Source: Cunninghamia lanceolata | Lineage: Eukaryota > Streptophyta > Pinopsida > Cupressales > Cupressaceae | NCBI GenBank assembly: GCA_027924645.1 | Contig: BSBN01001807.1 | Coordinates: 12,728,001 to 12,792,000 of the forward strand | DNA: 64,000 nucleotides | Direction of reading: 5' to 3' | In this document: in pieces, positions 34,290 to 44,559 of the stretch | Position numbering within the stretch: the stretch's first letter is position 1 | How the letters are laid out: every line of letters starts with the position of its first letter | Made by a program: the position numbers and the translations under genes | The notes under the pieces: model-generated | What the model saw: only the letters and a program-made list of their open reading frames with translations | Told to the model about the DNA's origin: nothing | The model's database searches: none

Positions 34290-36032
34290 ATTATGGAAGG
34301 TGGTCGAGGATGGGGGGCTCGTCCCTTTCATGGAAAAGATACATGGGTCGGACTTGATCGCCACCAATTTGTTTGTTAAAGGCTAGCGTGATAGAAGGGT
34401 TAAAGTGTATGGGGTTGAAATGGAGATAATAGAGGAGCTTATTTCTTGGATTATTGGTCTTTCAGAGGAAGACAAGGTGTTAAAAGATCGTAGAGTTGGA
34501 GAGGAAGCTCTTAAGGTCTTCTTTAAAGGGAATGAGAGAAACTTGTTAGTTAAGTTCCACTCAGGTGGCTATGAACGTAAGTCTATAAAGCCAATATGGG
34601 TGGAGGTTGCTGAGGTGCTGATGTGGTATATATCCCTAGAAGGTAGGTTCACTACTATCTTTAGCTACCATTTTACACTTTTGAATCATTTCAGACACAA
34701 ATTGGCTATTTCCTTCCCCTTTTATCTATTGTCTTCAATGGAGTTTGCCATTAAGGAAAATAAGAGAAACCCTACACTTCCCATTTTGCATGAGGGGTTG
34801 ATCATGTTAATCATGGAGCATGTCAAATCCCAAATTCCTAGTGTGGAGGTTAGGGGTAGCACTATAAAGAAGGGTAAAAATTGTATTGTGGATTATACCA
34901 AGTTAACTAATTATGAGATGGGTGAGGAGAAATAGGACCTTGGTTGGGCCAATGAGGAGACGGTGGAGGTTCTTTCTACTCCACGTTCCTCTCAGGCTGA
35001 GGAAGGTGACGCTTTGAGAAAAAGGAAGAGAAGTGAAGGTAAAGTACCCTTAAGAACCAGAGTAGGAAGGATTGTGTTTCTTAGCTGACTGGTTCTCCCT
35101 TAGAGGAGGATAACAGTGATGAGGATAGTAAGGAGAAGGGATCCAAAGAAATAATTGTTAATGATAAAAGGGGGACCCCTAGTCGGAAAGCTAGTGACGA
35201 TCCTGATGAAATGCCTGCTGGTGGGTCTAAGAAAGGTAAGGGTAAGGAGTCTATTAAGAAGGGAATGAAAGCAAAGCCCAAAGGTAAGTAGAAAGATCCA
35301 ATGGACATTTTTATTAATGATCCAAGGGTTGGGGTTCCTTTCCTAGAGATTCTCGACCCTTCATACAATTTACCTGGGAACTTTTCTTTTTTACTTTCTT
35401 CTGCTGCTAGTAGGGAGGAACTTTTAGAGGTCTTGGGAATGGTTAAGGATGCGGTGGATAGCCAACACTGCATGACTAAATGGTTTTTTATTGAAATAAA
35501 TAGAATCAACATTAGATTGACTGCGATGCAAGAGAGGATTGGCAACAGGGTGGAGATAGATGATCAGCTAGACTTAAAGATCCAGTTCACTTGGGAAGCT
35601 ATTCCTAGGGTGGGTTAGATGGAGAAGGACCTAGAGAATTATAGCCAAGAATTTGATACCCATCTGGTCATGGTTGAGAAGGAGTTGCATGATATTAAGC
35701 AGAATCTGGAAAGAGTGGTGGAAATAAGTAAGTGTACCATTTAGAACAGTACTGAGGGGATTAGAATTCTAACTAAAAAATTGAAGGAGCTTAAAGAGGA
35801 GCAGATTACTGGCAAGAATGGTCAGAAAGATAAAGGGGGTAAAGTGCAGATGAGTGGTGGTAGTAGCAAATAGGGTAAGATCAATGTGCAGGGAGGCTCG
35901 AGTTCTTGAACCTAGGGTAGCAAGAAGAAGCCCTTTAAAGCTGAGAAAGATGAGCTCCTAGGGTTTGTTAAGCTGCATGAAGAGTTCTACAAGAAGGAAC
36001 TGGCAACAACCAAGACTCTTAAGAAGATGTGA
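34290..36032 (+). pseudogene. 3'-terminal LINE ORF of unknown function
   Basis: One reading frame can be followed for about 580 codons, with TAG/TGA interruptions (near 34384, 34933, 35085, 35289, 35616, 35743, 35871, 35908). The N-terminal half is a folded-looking domain with VYGVEMEIIEELIS, KPIWVEVAEVLMWYISLEGR, FSYHFTLLNHFRHKL and NPTLPILHEGLI. Then comes an acidic/Lys-rich linker (KKGKGKESIKKGMKAK) and a predicted coiled coil from about 35410 to 35830. Ends KELATTKTLKKM. I recall related sequences in gymnosperm repeats but cannot name a family. Could be a gag/ORF1-like RNA-binding protein encoded unusually downstream of ORF2. Confidence 0.65.
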
Positions 36033-36182
36033 CCTTGCTAGTGGTTGTTTGTTGCTTTCTATTTTTTGGCAGCAGGTGTGGACTATTTTATCTTTAGGGC
36101 TACTTTTTGTTTTTGGTTTATGTCTTCTATTTGTTGGCTGCCATCTAGTTGTTGGCAAGAGACACTACCTAGAATTGATAGG

Positions 36183-37247
36183 TGTTGTCATTGATGGCAA
36201 CTAAGATTGTTCCACACATCCGCAGTGTGGTATCTAATCATACCGGGAGTTAGAATGGAAATTTATCTAAGTTCAAGAGCTTGAAACAGAGCATATAACA
36301 GAGTCCAATATTTTGGTCAGCAGATCTCTCTAGTTAATCATTATGTGTTGTGGATTTGTAGGAGTATAAAGGGAAACCAAGACAATCTAAATCCAAGTTT
36401 TCAGCCTCTAGTGGTAAATGGATCAAAAGTTATGAGCATCTAAATACCGGGTCCTATTATGACAGAATAGTTCAGTGAAGAATAGGCAGACTTATGTTAA
36501 ATTCTTGTGTAGACCCAATAGAAGTGTTTTGATGAGTTGTGTATGAGATATAAAGTTAGTGGCTGACACATATGATGATCTACATTTATGCATCAATATT
36601 TGTGTATGGATCTAGCCGACAGAGAAGAGCATTCATAAAAGTCCTAAGTGTTGCTGACTGGCAAGTAATTGTAATTGAAAACAAGGATATATATATAGCT
36701 GATTGTTGTGGATATTGTGTGTATGTATGTTGCGATCATGGAGTTAATATGAAAGGAGCAAAAATCTAAGATTTGAATGAAGGAAGATTAGAAAGAAGAG
36801 AAGATTAAAGATGAAGTGTATAAAGTCAGTATTTGTACTCAACTGGAACTGATCTCTAGCATTGGAAGATGCATCTTACCAGTTCAAAATCTCTATAAAT
36901 CTTTATTTAAATTTTCTATAGGTAGTGAGCCTCCACTTGAGCAGTGAGCTCAGGGCAGTGAGCCCGAATGCATGTGCATTCGCATTTGTAAAATACTTTT
37001 AACAGGGTATTAATCTTTGTGGGTTAACCCCCACCGTGGTTTTTCCCTTAACCAAGTTTCCATGTCAAAATCTTGGTGTCAAATGTGTCATTTATGTTTT
37101 CTACTCATATGCTTTTGTCTAATGCTGAAATGTTTATATCATTGATTTAATTCTAAGTTGTGAAAGAAGAATAACAACAGAAAAAAATTAAATTAAGTGA
37201 GAACTAATTCACCCCCCCTCTCAGTTGTTCGGACCTATTCCAACACC
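36183..37247 (+). mobile_element. Copia-type LTR, solo, inside the LINE 3' UTR
   Basis: Starts TGTTGTCATTGATGGCAACT, contains CCCACCGTGGTTTTTCCCTT near 37030, ends CACCCCCCCTCTCAGTTGTT...CCAACA. Similar in start and end to the LTR at 19028-20558. No exact 5-bp duplication at the edges (ATAGG and CCAGT). It divides the LINE 3' UTR into two parts. Confidence 0.75.
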
Positions 37248-37346
37248 AGTTATGTTTAATCCTTGGGGCAACATTTTGATGTAAGGGTTTCGGGGTTCCT
37301 TCAAAACCCTTTTTACCCCTTTTATCAAAAACATTACAATTAGCAT

Positions 37347-37611
37347 TTCATTTCTATTTAGTATTTTATTTATGTTTTATAGCATTACTTTCTTTATCAT
37401 ACAATAACTACATTTTCTTTTTCTTGGGTGCATTGCAAGAAAGGTGTTTCTACATGAAAGTGTTCAAGGAAAAACCAAATAGGAGGTTGAGAGAGTATGC
37501 TCTCCCATTTATATCCTTTCTACACATCCTTGATAAAATTTTAAATTATTATGCAATGTGATTTAATTTTTTCTCATCAAGTTGTTAAAGTGGTGGAAAA
37601 ATGTAACGTCA
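37347..37611. other. short spacer, nothing recognised
   Basis: AT-rich DNA between the LINE target site and the second copy of the interspersed repeat. Confidence 0.3.
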
Positions 37612-39066
37612 TAGATTACTTACTTTGCAATCTCCACCTTATATTTCTACACTCATTTTGGTGTCCACTCCCCTATGTTTTTAGAATTATTTCACCTATT
37701 TTTGTCCTTTTCCCTAATAAAAAAAGGATGATGCAAGAAGTCCTAGTCTTAGGGATCCCTCATCTATCAAAATTAAAAATCTATGCTTGTAATTCCTCAA
37801 GGAAACTAGTGCAAGTTGGGTGGTAGTGTTTGGACACTAGCGCAAGTTAGGCACTAGTGTCCTTAGTTAAATTTTCAAATGTAAGCTTATCCACCTCTTC
37901 TTTCCCTAATACTTAGTACATTTTCAATGGTGACCTACCAAGAGATTAGTATAAACCTAATTTTGAACCATCTTTCTCCATCAACCACTCACTATAATTC
38001 ATAATTAAAAAACTTACTACCACTCCACTCTCTTATAACACATAGGCGATTTGTAGAGATTTCATCAAAGAGTAGGGAAAAAAGATAATAATCTAAAGTA
38101 TAAAGATTTGTTAAGCCCATTATACCATTCAATTTATGGACTATTGATAATATCCTTTCCCTCTCTCCATTTCTCCCATTCAATCCTTCATTCTCTCCAT
38201 AGGAATCCATTAGAAGAAATCTCCCTTTGTTCTCTCCAAGGAAAAATCTAAAAAATCTTCCCATTATTCTCCTAATTAGATTTGAGACATTCCCTAATCC
38301 TTTTCCCCTCCTTTGTATCCTTCATTGTGACCCTGATCACCTTCTTCTATCTCCATCACATCACACACCACATTATGCTTAGTTTGCCTCCTACAATTTT
38401 ATTTTGTGAATGCTCAATTCGGAACACACCACTCACATTTTTCACTAGATCTGCATAGATCCCATATTCCATATTTTGCTCTATTTAAGTTGAAATATAC
38501 CATCCAAGGGACTGAATGAGGAAGTCTCCTTTAAAACCCACACTTTTCCCCATTTATCTAATCTTCAATTCAAGACTTCTTACACTTGTAGACTGACATG
38601 CGTCTTCTATGAATAGGAAAAAGGATTAGAGATATGAGACAAGTAGCTCCTACAAGTTATAGAGTCTTCAAATGCCCATACACTTGCACCCATGCCCCTG
38701 TAGTAGTGACCCTACCCTACAATAGTTATTTTTAGACATAGTTGGAATGCCCCCTACATACAACTACAGTGCCCAATTTTTAGAAGTTGTCTGATAGAGA
38801 TCAAACTTTCACTAGAGCATCTCTTAGCTCTCCTAAAGCTATTTCTAGTGTTAGATCCAACATATTCTAAGTGCACATGTTTTTTTCTACATTTCTTTTC
38901 CATCACACTTTGATTTACACCTAGCATTTCCTAGGTACTATATTTGTTGATTAAATTAGATTACAAAAGATTCATTTCTATATTTTTAGTTTGTTATCTT
39001 ATTTAAGTTAATAAATAAATATAAAGAAACTTAGCTATCTCCTAGGCATAAGAACTTAGGAGGAGG
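37612..39066. repeat. interspersed/tandem repeat, copy 2
   Basis: Partner of 28715-30075. It contains a local duplication of an ACTAGTGCAAGTTGG phrase near 37805-37860. The following 39067-39135 is the unoccupied counterpart of the 26021-28709 insertion site. Confidence 0.75.
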
Positions 39067-39136
39067 TTGAAATAGCCCTAGAAAAGGGTACTTTTACTCC
39101 ATGCTCACCATTCAATCATAGTCCTGAATCAAGTTC

Positions 39137-39403
39137 CTAAGGAATTTCTTTAATATCCCCTATAAAATAATCCATTTTAGGAAGGTTAAAAGATGGACAG
39201 ACTATGTTATTAAGTTGGGATGCTTTAATTTTTTTATTAATATCCTTAGTAAGCTCTTCAATTAAAATGGAAGAGGAGTAACTTATTGCACCATGAAATC
39301 TTGTACAACTAGAATTTTCTTGCAAGGTGTGAGAGATAAAGGATTTACTTTCATCTTTGTAAAGGTACATGTCAACACTGTCACTACCTCCAATAAAGAA
39401 CAT
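39137..39403 (-). CDS. 89-codon ORF, unknown
   Basis: Minus-strand ATG at 39403 to a stop just before 39137; product has SDSVDMYLYKDESKSFIS and CTRFHGAISYSSSILIEEL. Reads like real coding sequence but has no recognised family, and the stop (TAG) could be a mutated Gln. May be a gene fragment carried by the repeat next to it. Confidence 0.3.
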   Translation of the reverse strand: MFFIGGSDSVDMYLYKDESKSFISHTLQENSSCTRFHGAISYSSSILIEELTKDINKKIKASQLNNIVCPSFNLPKMDYFIGDIKEIP

Positions 39404-40339
39404 AAGATAACTTCATACTATTTTTGGCTTGAAAATCTAGTCTTCTGATATATTTATTGGATATGTGTTGTATACATTACATGTGTTTGAACCATAGTTT
39501 TATACCCATTGTATTGTAATACTACTTATTGGTTCCTACAATAATATGCCTACAAATAATTAGAAAAGGATTAGGGCTAAGTGCAAGTGAGAACTATCTT
39601 ATTGTATTGCAAACAATTGAATTAATACAATGAGTGCTATTTCTATTGGATTTTTCCCCATAGGATTTCCCACGATAAAATCTCTTGTTATACTATGAGT
39701 GTGCCATTATTTATTTCTACTACATTTAAGATTCTATTGGAATTATTTCTTTTACATAGGTTTATTAGTATTATTCTCTTCAATTTCTCCACCTAGAGAT
39801 TCCTCATTGTTGGAAAGGTGTGTTGTCTACCTTGCATAATAACATTATAATGTTGTTGTAAGTTGTGGTCCTCATTGAATGGAACACCACACTTAGATTA
39901 TTTTCTCCTAGTTAACGTAGTCTGTAACATTAGAATTACGAATATCAAGGGCATAACATCAGGGAAAACAACAAGATAAGTTAGTAAAAGGTGAAACATC
40001 CAACTTGGGTGCTTCGGTCATGTAGGAAAGAGAGAAAAACATGAGGAAGTCTTGGAATGTGGAGACACTCTTTGGGAATGTAGAGATTCATACATGAGTT
40101 CCACTTTGGGAGATAGTTTGTGGTTTTAGAAAGCATTGTTGGTTTCTTATTTGTTCATTTCCTATTTAGATAGTGTTTGGATTAGTGGTTTGTAGTATGA
40201 TTTTGGTGATAAGGAAATGCTACCAAAATGCTATTGAAATTTTGAAAAAATTAATAGAAGACACTACTTCAACACATACTAAATTTATCATTATATGTCA
40301 TCACTTATTTGTTGATAATATAGTGAGTGGTGCTAGTTT

Positions 40340-40800
40340 TTGGTAGGTTTTTTTATCAAGGGTAAAATGGGTTTTTGAAAGGGCCCCAACCCTTTTATAA
40401 AAAGAAGGCCAAACAAAAAAAGGTGAATTTTCATCAACAACACTACAACATAACCACAACAGAGAGCTAAACTAGAAATAAATAGCTTAAAAACAACAAA
40501 AAGAGAGAGCCAAAACAACAAACTAAAGGCCACTAAAATTAATGGTCATTTCCCATTCATCTTGTAGAGCTTGCAGATGAGAACTGATGTCTTTAGTGCT
40601 GATAGGAACTATGACATTCTTTACACCCCTAGTGCATGCAGATGGCCCCTTAGAAGATTGTTCCCCTTGGTAATTTTTGACTCTATCATTTAGTGCTTTT
40701 ATGTTGTTTAGTGAGTTGGTGATGGTGGCCTTACTGAAATTCATAATTTTTTGAATGTTCCCTTTTATTTCCTTGAGGTTCTAGGTTTTTATTGAAAGGG
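40340..40800 (-). mobile_element. LINE 3' end, minus strand (copy C)
   Basis: Minus-strand coding remnant (LKEIKGNIQKIMNFSKATI, coiled-coil-like, then ISSHLQALQDEWEMTINFSG and a stop near 40523) followed by a 3' UTR with GGGGCCCTTTCAAAAACCC and a tail near TTGATAAAAAAA at about 40345. UTR and tail resemble the LINE ends at 37260-37330 and 59870-59950. Strongly truncated. Confidence 0.55.
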
Positions 40801-40929
40801 TTTCCCAAGGCAGTATGGTGTTATATGTGAATGGTTTATCATATTGATTATTTTTTGTTGATTTGTTTTATATTTCATGACCATTAAACATTGCTTCTTC
40901 GTTCATATTATTAGTAATTTCCTAATATT

Positions 40930-40941
40930 TGGTATCATAGC
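40930..40941 (+). promoter_or_regulatory. Copia primer-binding site, one mismatch
   Basis: TGGTATCATAGC against TGGTATCAGAGC, located 114 bp before the gag ATG. Confidence 0.7.
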
Positions 40942-41043
40942 TTTGGTTGTGGCTAGTTTCTGTAGGAGGAGGATTCTCTTGTCTTGTGATAATTTATTGT
41001 TTTAATAGAATCTTTATGTGGTTTCTTAAATATTTTAGAGAAA

Positions 41044-41830
41044 ATGGAAATCAACTCTAAAGTTAAACTTGGGAAATTTAATGGTCATAATTTTGAGCTA
41101 TGGAACCTCAAGATGGAACATCTCTTGGTTGAGATAGATCAATGGTTAGCTATGATAGGAATATCCCTTCTAGAATGGATCAAAATGAATGGGATAACCT
41201 AGATAGAAAGGCAATCACCACTGTTAGGATTTGTCTTTTTATTCTTTGTTAAATATTTTTGATGAAATTATTTCTCATTATTTGTGGGAGAAAATAGGGG
41301 CGTTGTATCAAACCAAGTTCTTGGTAATTAAATTACTATCAAGAAAGAAGTTTTATTCCATAAGAATGAGTTATGAGATTTTGTAATATAACATTTGAAT
41401 GTTTTAAATCATTGTGAGCCAATTAGCATATGCATATGTGAATATGGACAAGGAAAAAATGTATTATATTTCAATGTTTCATGGGATAAATTGGTTATGA
41501 CAATAAGTAACGCTTCTTTAAAATTGAATCTTAAATGAGAAGAAAGTCCATATATAAATTGGTTATTTTATCCCTATTATTAGAAAAAATGATAATAAAG
41601 TCCATATATAATACTACTAAGGATGATCTCTTTGTAAGAGGGTGTTCTAAAAGAAAGGGAAGAACACAAATGGAGATAGGAAAGGATCTAAGTCTAAAGG
41701 CAAGTCTAAATCTCTTGTAAAATCTAAGTTCCATAGATGTTTGAATAGTAGAAAAATAGGACATTTCAAGAAGCAATTTCAATTCAAGAAGAATGATGAA
41801 ATAAATGATTCTTCCTCAAATACAAAATCC
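41044..41830 (+). pseudogene. Copia gag
   Basis: ATG at 41044 begins MEINSKVKLGKFNGHNFELW and continues KMEHLLVEIDQWL, the standard Copia gag N-terminus. A knuckle remnant near 41730-41775 reads CLNSRKIGHFKKQF: the second and fourth ligand Cys are replaced by Ser and Phe. Stops and frameshifts lie between. Confidence 0.85.
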
Positions 41831-42309
41831 TCCACATAAGAAGTAGTAGATGTTTTTCTGTCATCCTCTAATGTTCATGAATGTGATGATGCATGGTTAA
41901 TAGAATTCAAAGATTCAAATATCATATGATTCCTCATAAGGAGTGGTTTTCGACATATGAGAAATACAATAGAGGTGAGGTTTTATTGGGTGGTAATACC
42001 TCTCATAAAATAGTTTCCCTTGGTATTTGGAGATGGGAGGATTAAGAATCTTTCATGGGAGGATTATGAATCTTTAAGGAGTCTTGCATATTGTAGGATT
42101 AGATAGAAATTTGATTTCAGTTAGCACAACAACTGATGCATGAATTGAAGTTATCTTTAATTTAGATAATTGTAAGATGGTTAGAGGAAATTTGGTATTG
42201 GCAAAGGGAGTTTGTCATGTAACACTATTTAAATTGGAAGATAGTCCCATAAGTGATAATGTAATTCATCCATGGTTCCTAAAATAAAAAACCATAAATT
42301 ACTTGTAAA

Positions 42310-42870
42310 AAAGACCATGTTGTGGCATGAAATAATAGATCACATTAGTTAGAAGGGCCTTTGAAATTTAAAAACATAAGGTAAGGTTGAAGATCTTTCT
42401 CATTGTTCTCTTGATTTACTTTCTATGAGCATTGTGCTTATGGAAAACATAATTGAGTTAAAAGTTTTCGACTGGTAATGCCGGAATTGATGAGATTTTT
42501 AATTTGATACCTGATGATTATTTTGAACTTGTTAATATTCCTTGGAAAGATTTTGTACTATGTTGCTTTCATAGATGACTTCTCTAGTAAGACATAAATA
42601 TTATTTATTAAACATAAATATAAGTTTTCTAATAGGTTTAAAAAGTTTAAGGCTCATTTTGAGAATGAAATAGAGAGGGAAAAAAGTACCAAGAACATAC
42701 AATGGAGGAAAATTTTGCTCAGTTGAATTTGAACAATTTTATAAGCATAACCCACAAAAAAATGGATTTGTGGAAAGGATTAACATAAATTGATTGAGAG
42801 GGCTAGAAGTATGCTTAGTGGTGTTAGTTTAGAGAAAAAAATTTAGGTTCAAGTTGTAAGTATTGCTTGT
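42310..42870 (+). pseudogene. Copia integrase
   Basis: The pre-integrase motif LWHEIIDHIS appears near 42320, followed by the catalytic core remnants TYNGGKFCSVEFEQFYKHN and PQKNGFVERIN. In the usual S/K-DNGGE motif the catalytic Asp is Tyr here, while the Glu of NG.VER remains. Interrupted by many stops; dead. Confidence 0.8.
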
Positions 42871-42959
42871 TGTCTAATAAACAGATCTCCTAAATCAACT
42901 CTTGTTGACAAAACCCCATAAGAGGTTTGGAGTGATAAGAAGCTCAATCTCTTAGTCAT

Positions 42960-43400
42960 CATAAAGTCTTAGTCATGATGTATATGTGATTGTACTTGAG
43001 GGGAATAAAAATTAACTATATTGTAGAGAAGAAAATTATTTCTTCATTGGATATAGTGAAAATGTGAAAGGGTACAAGCTTTGGAATCCAGTGACAGAAA
43101 ATAGTTTATAAATTAGAGTCTATAGGAATACAATATTTTAAAAAATCATTGATTCTCCAAAGTTAGATCAACCAAAGGAAGTAGAGAAAGAGAAGATCTA
43201 CAATTTGAGAACAAAGAAAAAGAAAAATTGTATTTGAAGACGAACCTAAAGAAGTTAATGGACAAGTAGCTGGAGGGAATTTAGAAGACTCAGAAGATGA
43301 AGAGTTACTTACTCCACCTTTGAGAAGGTCTACAAGGGAAATAAATGAAGGTGAAAGGTATAGTCCTTCAAATCTTGATTGTACTTTTACATTATCTATT
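42960..43400 (+). pseudogene. Copia integrase C-term and RT lead-in, cut by insertion
   Basis: Contains REENYFFIGYSENVKGYKLW, the conserved block between integrase and RT, then charged sequence to CTFTLSI at 43400, where the giant insertion begins. The next Copia codons resume at 63109-63116. Confidence 0.85.
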
Positions 43401-43430
43401 GGGTAAGTGTACAAAGATGGGGGACCAAAA
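43401..43430 (+). repeat. left terminal inverted repeat
   Basis: First 30 bases GGGTAAGTGTACAAAG...GGGACCAAAA, inverted partner at 63079-63108. Confidence 0.75.
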
Positions 43431-44264
43431 TGGGGTCTTAAGATGCCACTTTTTTTTTCTGAAATCAGGAAAGACTGATGTTGGATGAGAAATTGAAGAT
43501 CTAGTTACACTCAAAATTTGAAGATACAACAAAAACAAGAGTCATAGTGCTCTGAATCTAGTTGCTAAACTACTAATTTGTTTCAAAAATGGTTGAGACT
43601 CAGGGGTTCAAAAAGGGGGAACACACAAATTGGTCTTATTTTTTCAAAAAAATATAACATAACGTTTGGTGTGCTCCCCTTAAAATGTCAACCCTTTTTT
43701 AGTATTTCAAAAATCACTTCAGTGAGAAATTAGCTAACACCATGTAGTTTATCCCTGATTTTTCTAATAATTTTTTCATGAATAATTGATTTTTTACTAA
43801 TTTTCAAAGTGGTCACATCCTAAAAAGTAGAAATTTGAGCGTGCTCCCCCCTAAATTTTTTGAAAACTAATCAAAAATCCAATTTTTTTGAATACATGTA
43901 GAATAGAGTCTAGTTTCTAAAAATGTAATTTATTTGAAATTTTGATGAACGGTTAAAAAAAAGTCACAAATACCACACACTAATTTTTGACAAAAAATGG
44001 ATACACTAACAAAAGAAATTAAAGATGAAATCCTTAACATACTCAAAACGTGAAAAAAAAATATGGTTAGAAATCTAAGAGAGAGATTAAGATTATGGTG
44101 GTATTTTTCAACTTGTCATTGAAACATGTGCAAACCTGATGGGGAGCACGCTCTAGATTATGTAATTTTTGTTACAATATGGAAAAACACGTCTTTGGAT
44201 GTCCAAAACATAGTCCAAGCCTTTGGTTTGGAAGCCAAAGGCTTGGAAATTACTAAAGCAAAGC
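43431..44264. other. left subterminal region, no gene
   Basis: About 830 bp not present at the right end, where the corresponding distance is about 35 bp. Phrases such as GTGCTCCCC recur near 43670, 43848 and, inverted, 44140. A perfect hairpin with 12-bp arms, CCAAGCCTTTGG (44215-44226) and CCAAAGGCTTGG (44235-44246), lies at its inner edge. Confidence 0.45.
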
Positions 44265-44265
44265 A

Positions 44266-44300
44266 TAACGCAAGCATGTTATAATGCGCTCACGTTATGG
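44266..44300 (+). repeat. left subterminal inverted repeat
   Basis: AACGCAAGCATGTTATAATG...TTATGG; inverted at 63008-63041 with about two differences in 33. Confidence 0.85.
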
Positions 44301-44314
44301 TGAAATTAAATCAT

Positions 44315-44545
44315 CTCTCCATCCCTCCTTACCCCTCTCTATTATTCTCTCTCCCTCCCCTCTTCTCTCTCTCTCTCACCTCTTTACCTACCAGCCTCTC
44401 TCTGACTCTCTACTTCCCTCCCCTCTCTACTTCCTATCCTCTCTCTCACTCTCTACTTCCACCCCCTCTCTACCTTCTACCCTCTCTCTCACTCTCTACC
44501 TTCCTCCCCTCTCTACCTCCTGCCCTCTCTCTCTCTCTATAGGAA
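44315..44545. repeat. CT-rich microsatellite/polypyrimidine tract
   Basis: Runs of CTCTCT and TCCCTCCCC with interspersed CTAC. The overlapping open frames of Ser/Leu/Pro are artefacts of this tract. Confidence 0.95.
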
Positions 44546-44559
44546 AATCATGAGGGAAG

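Larger units (their letters stand above)
33419..37329 (+). mobile_element. 5'-truncated LINE with a second ORF after RNase H
   Basis: Flanked by an exact 17-bp target duplication AACATTACAATTAGCAT (33402-33418 and 37330-37346), so everything between is one insertion, plus later nested DNA. Contents in order: C-terminal LINE ORF2 with RNase H (to 34061), an unrelated long ORF (about 34290-36032), a 3' UTR, and a short tail TTTTATCAAAA. A 1.07-kb LTR (36183-37247) later landed in the 3' UTR. Endonuclease and RT are missing through 5' truncation, normal for LINEs. Confidence 0.85.
39430..43400 (+). mobile_element. Copia element, 5' part (LTR, gag, integrase, start of RT)
   Basis: Continues at 63109-63680. 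U5-like TTTTTCCCCATAGGATTTCC near 39650 marks an LTR; a primer site with one mismatch lies at 40930. gag starts at 41044, integrase motifs fall around 42317-42860 and the RT lead-in at 43000-43400. A minus-strand LINE fragment (40340-40800) sits in the LTR region. Many stops and frameshifts throughout. Confidence 0.85.

Noticed and set aside
40329..40968. CTAGTTTTTGGTAGG and CTAGTTTCTGTAGG as target duplication of LINE copy C
   Set aside because: The match needs a gap and a mismatch, and the interval would include the Copia primer site and leader, which fit the Copia element better.
44266..44300. AACGCAAGCATGTTATAA block as a possible isolated short dyad
   Set aside because: Its only strong partner is the inverted block at 63008-63041, so it is listed as part of the giant element's ends instead.
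44284..44553. Overlapping Ser/Leu/Pro-rich ORFs
   Set aside because: Produced by the CT-rich microsatellite.
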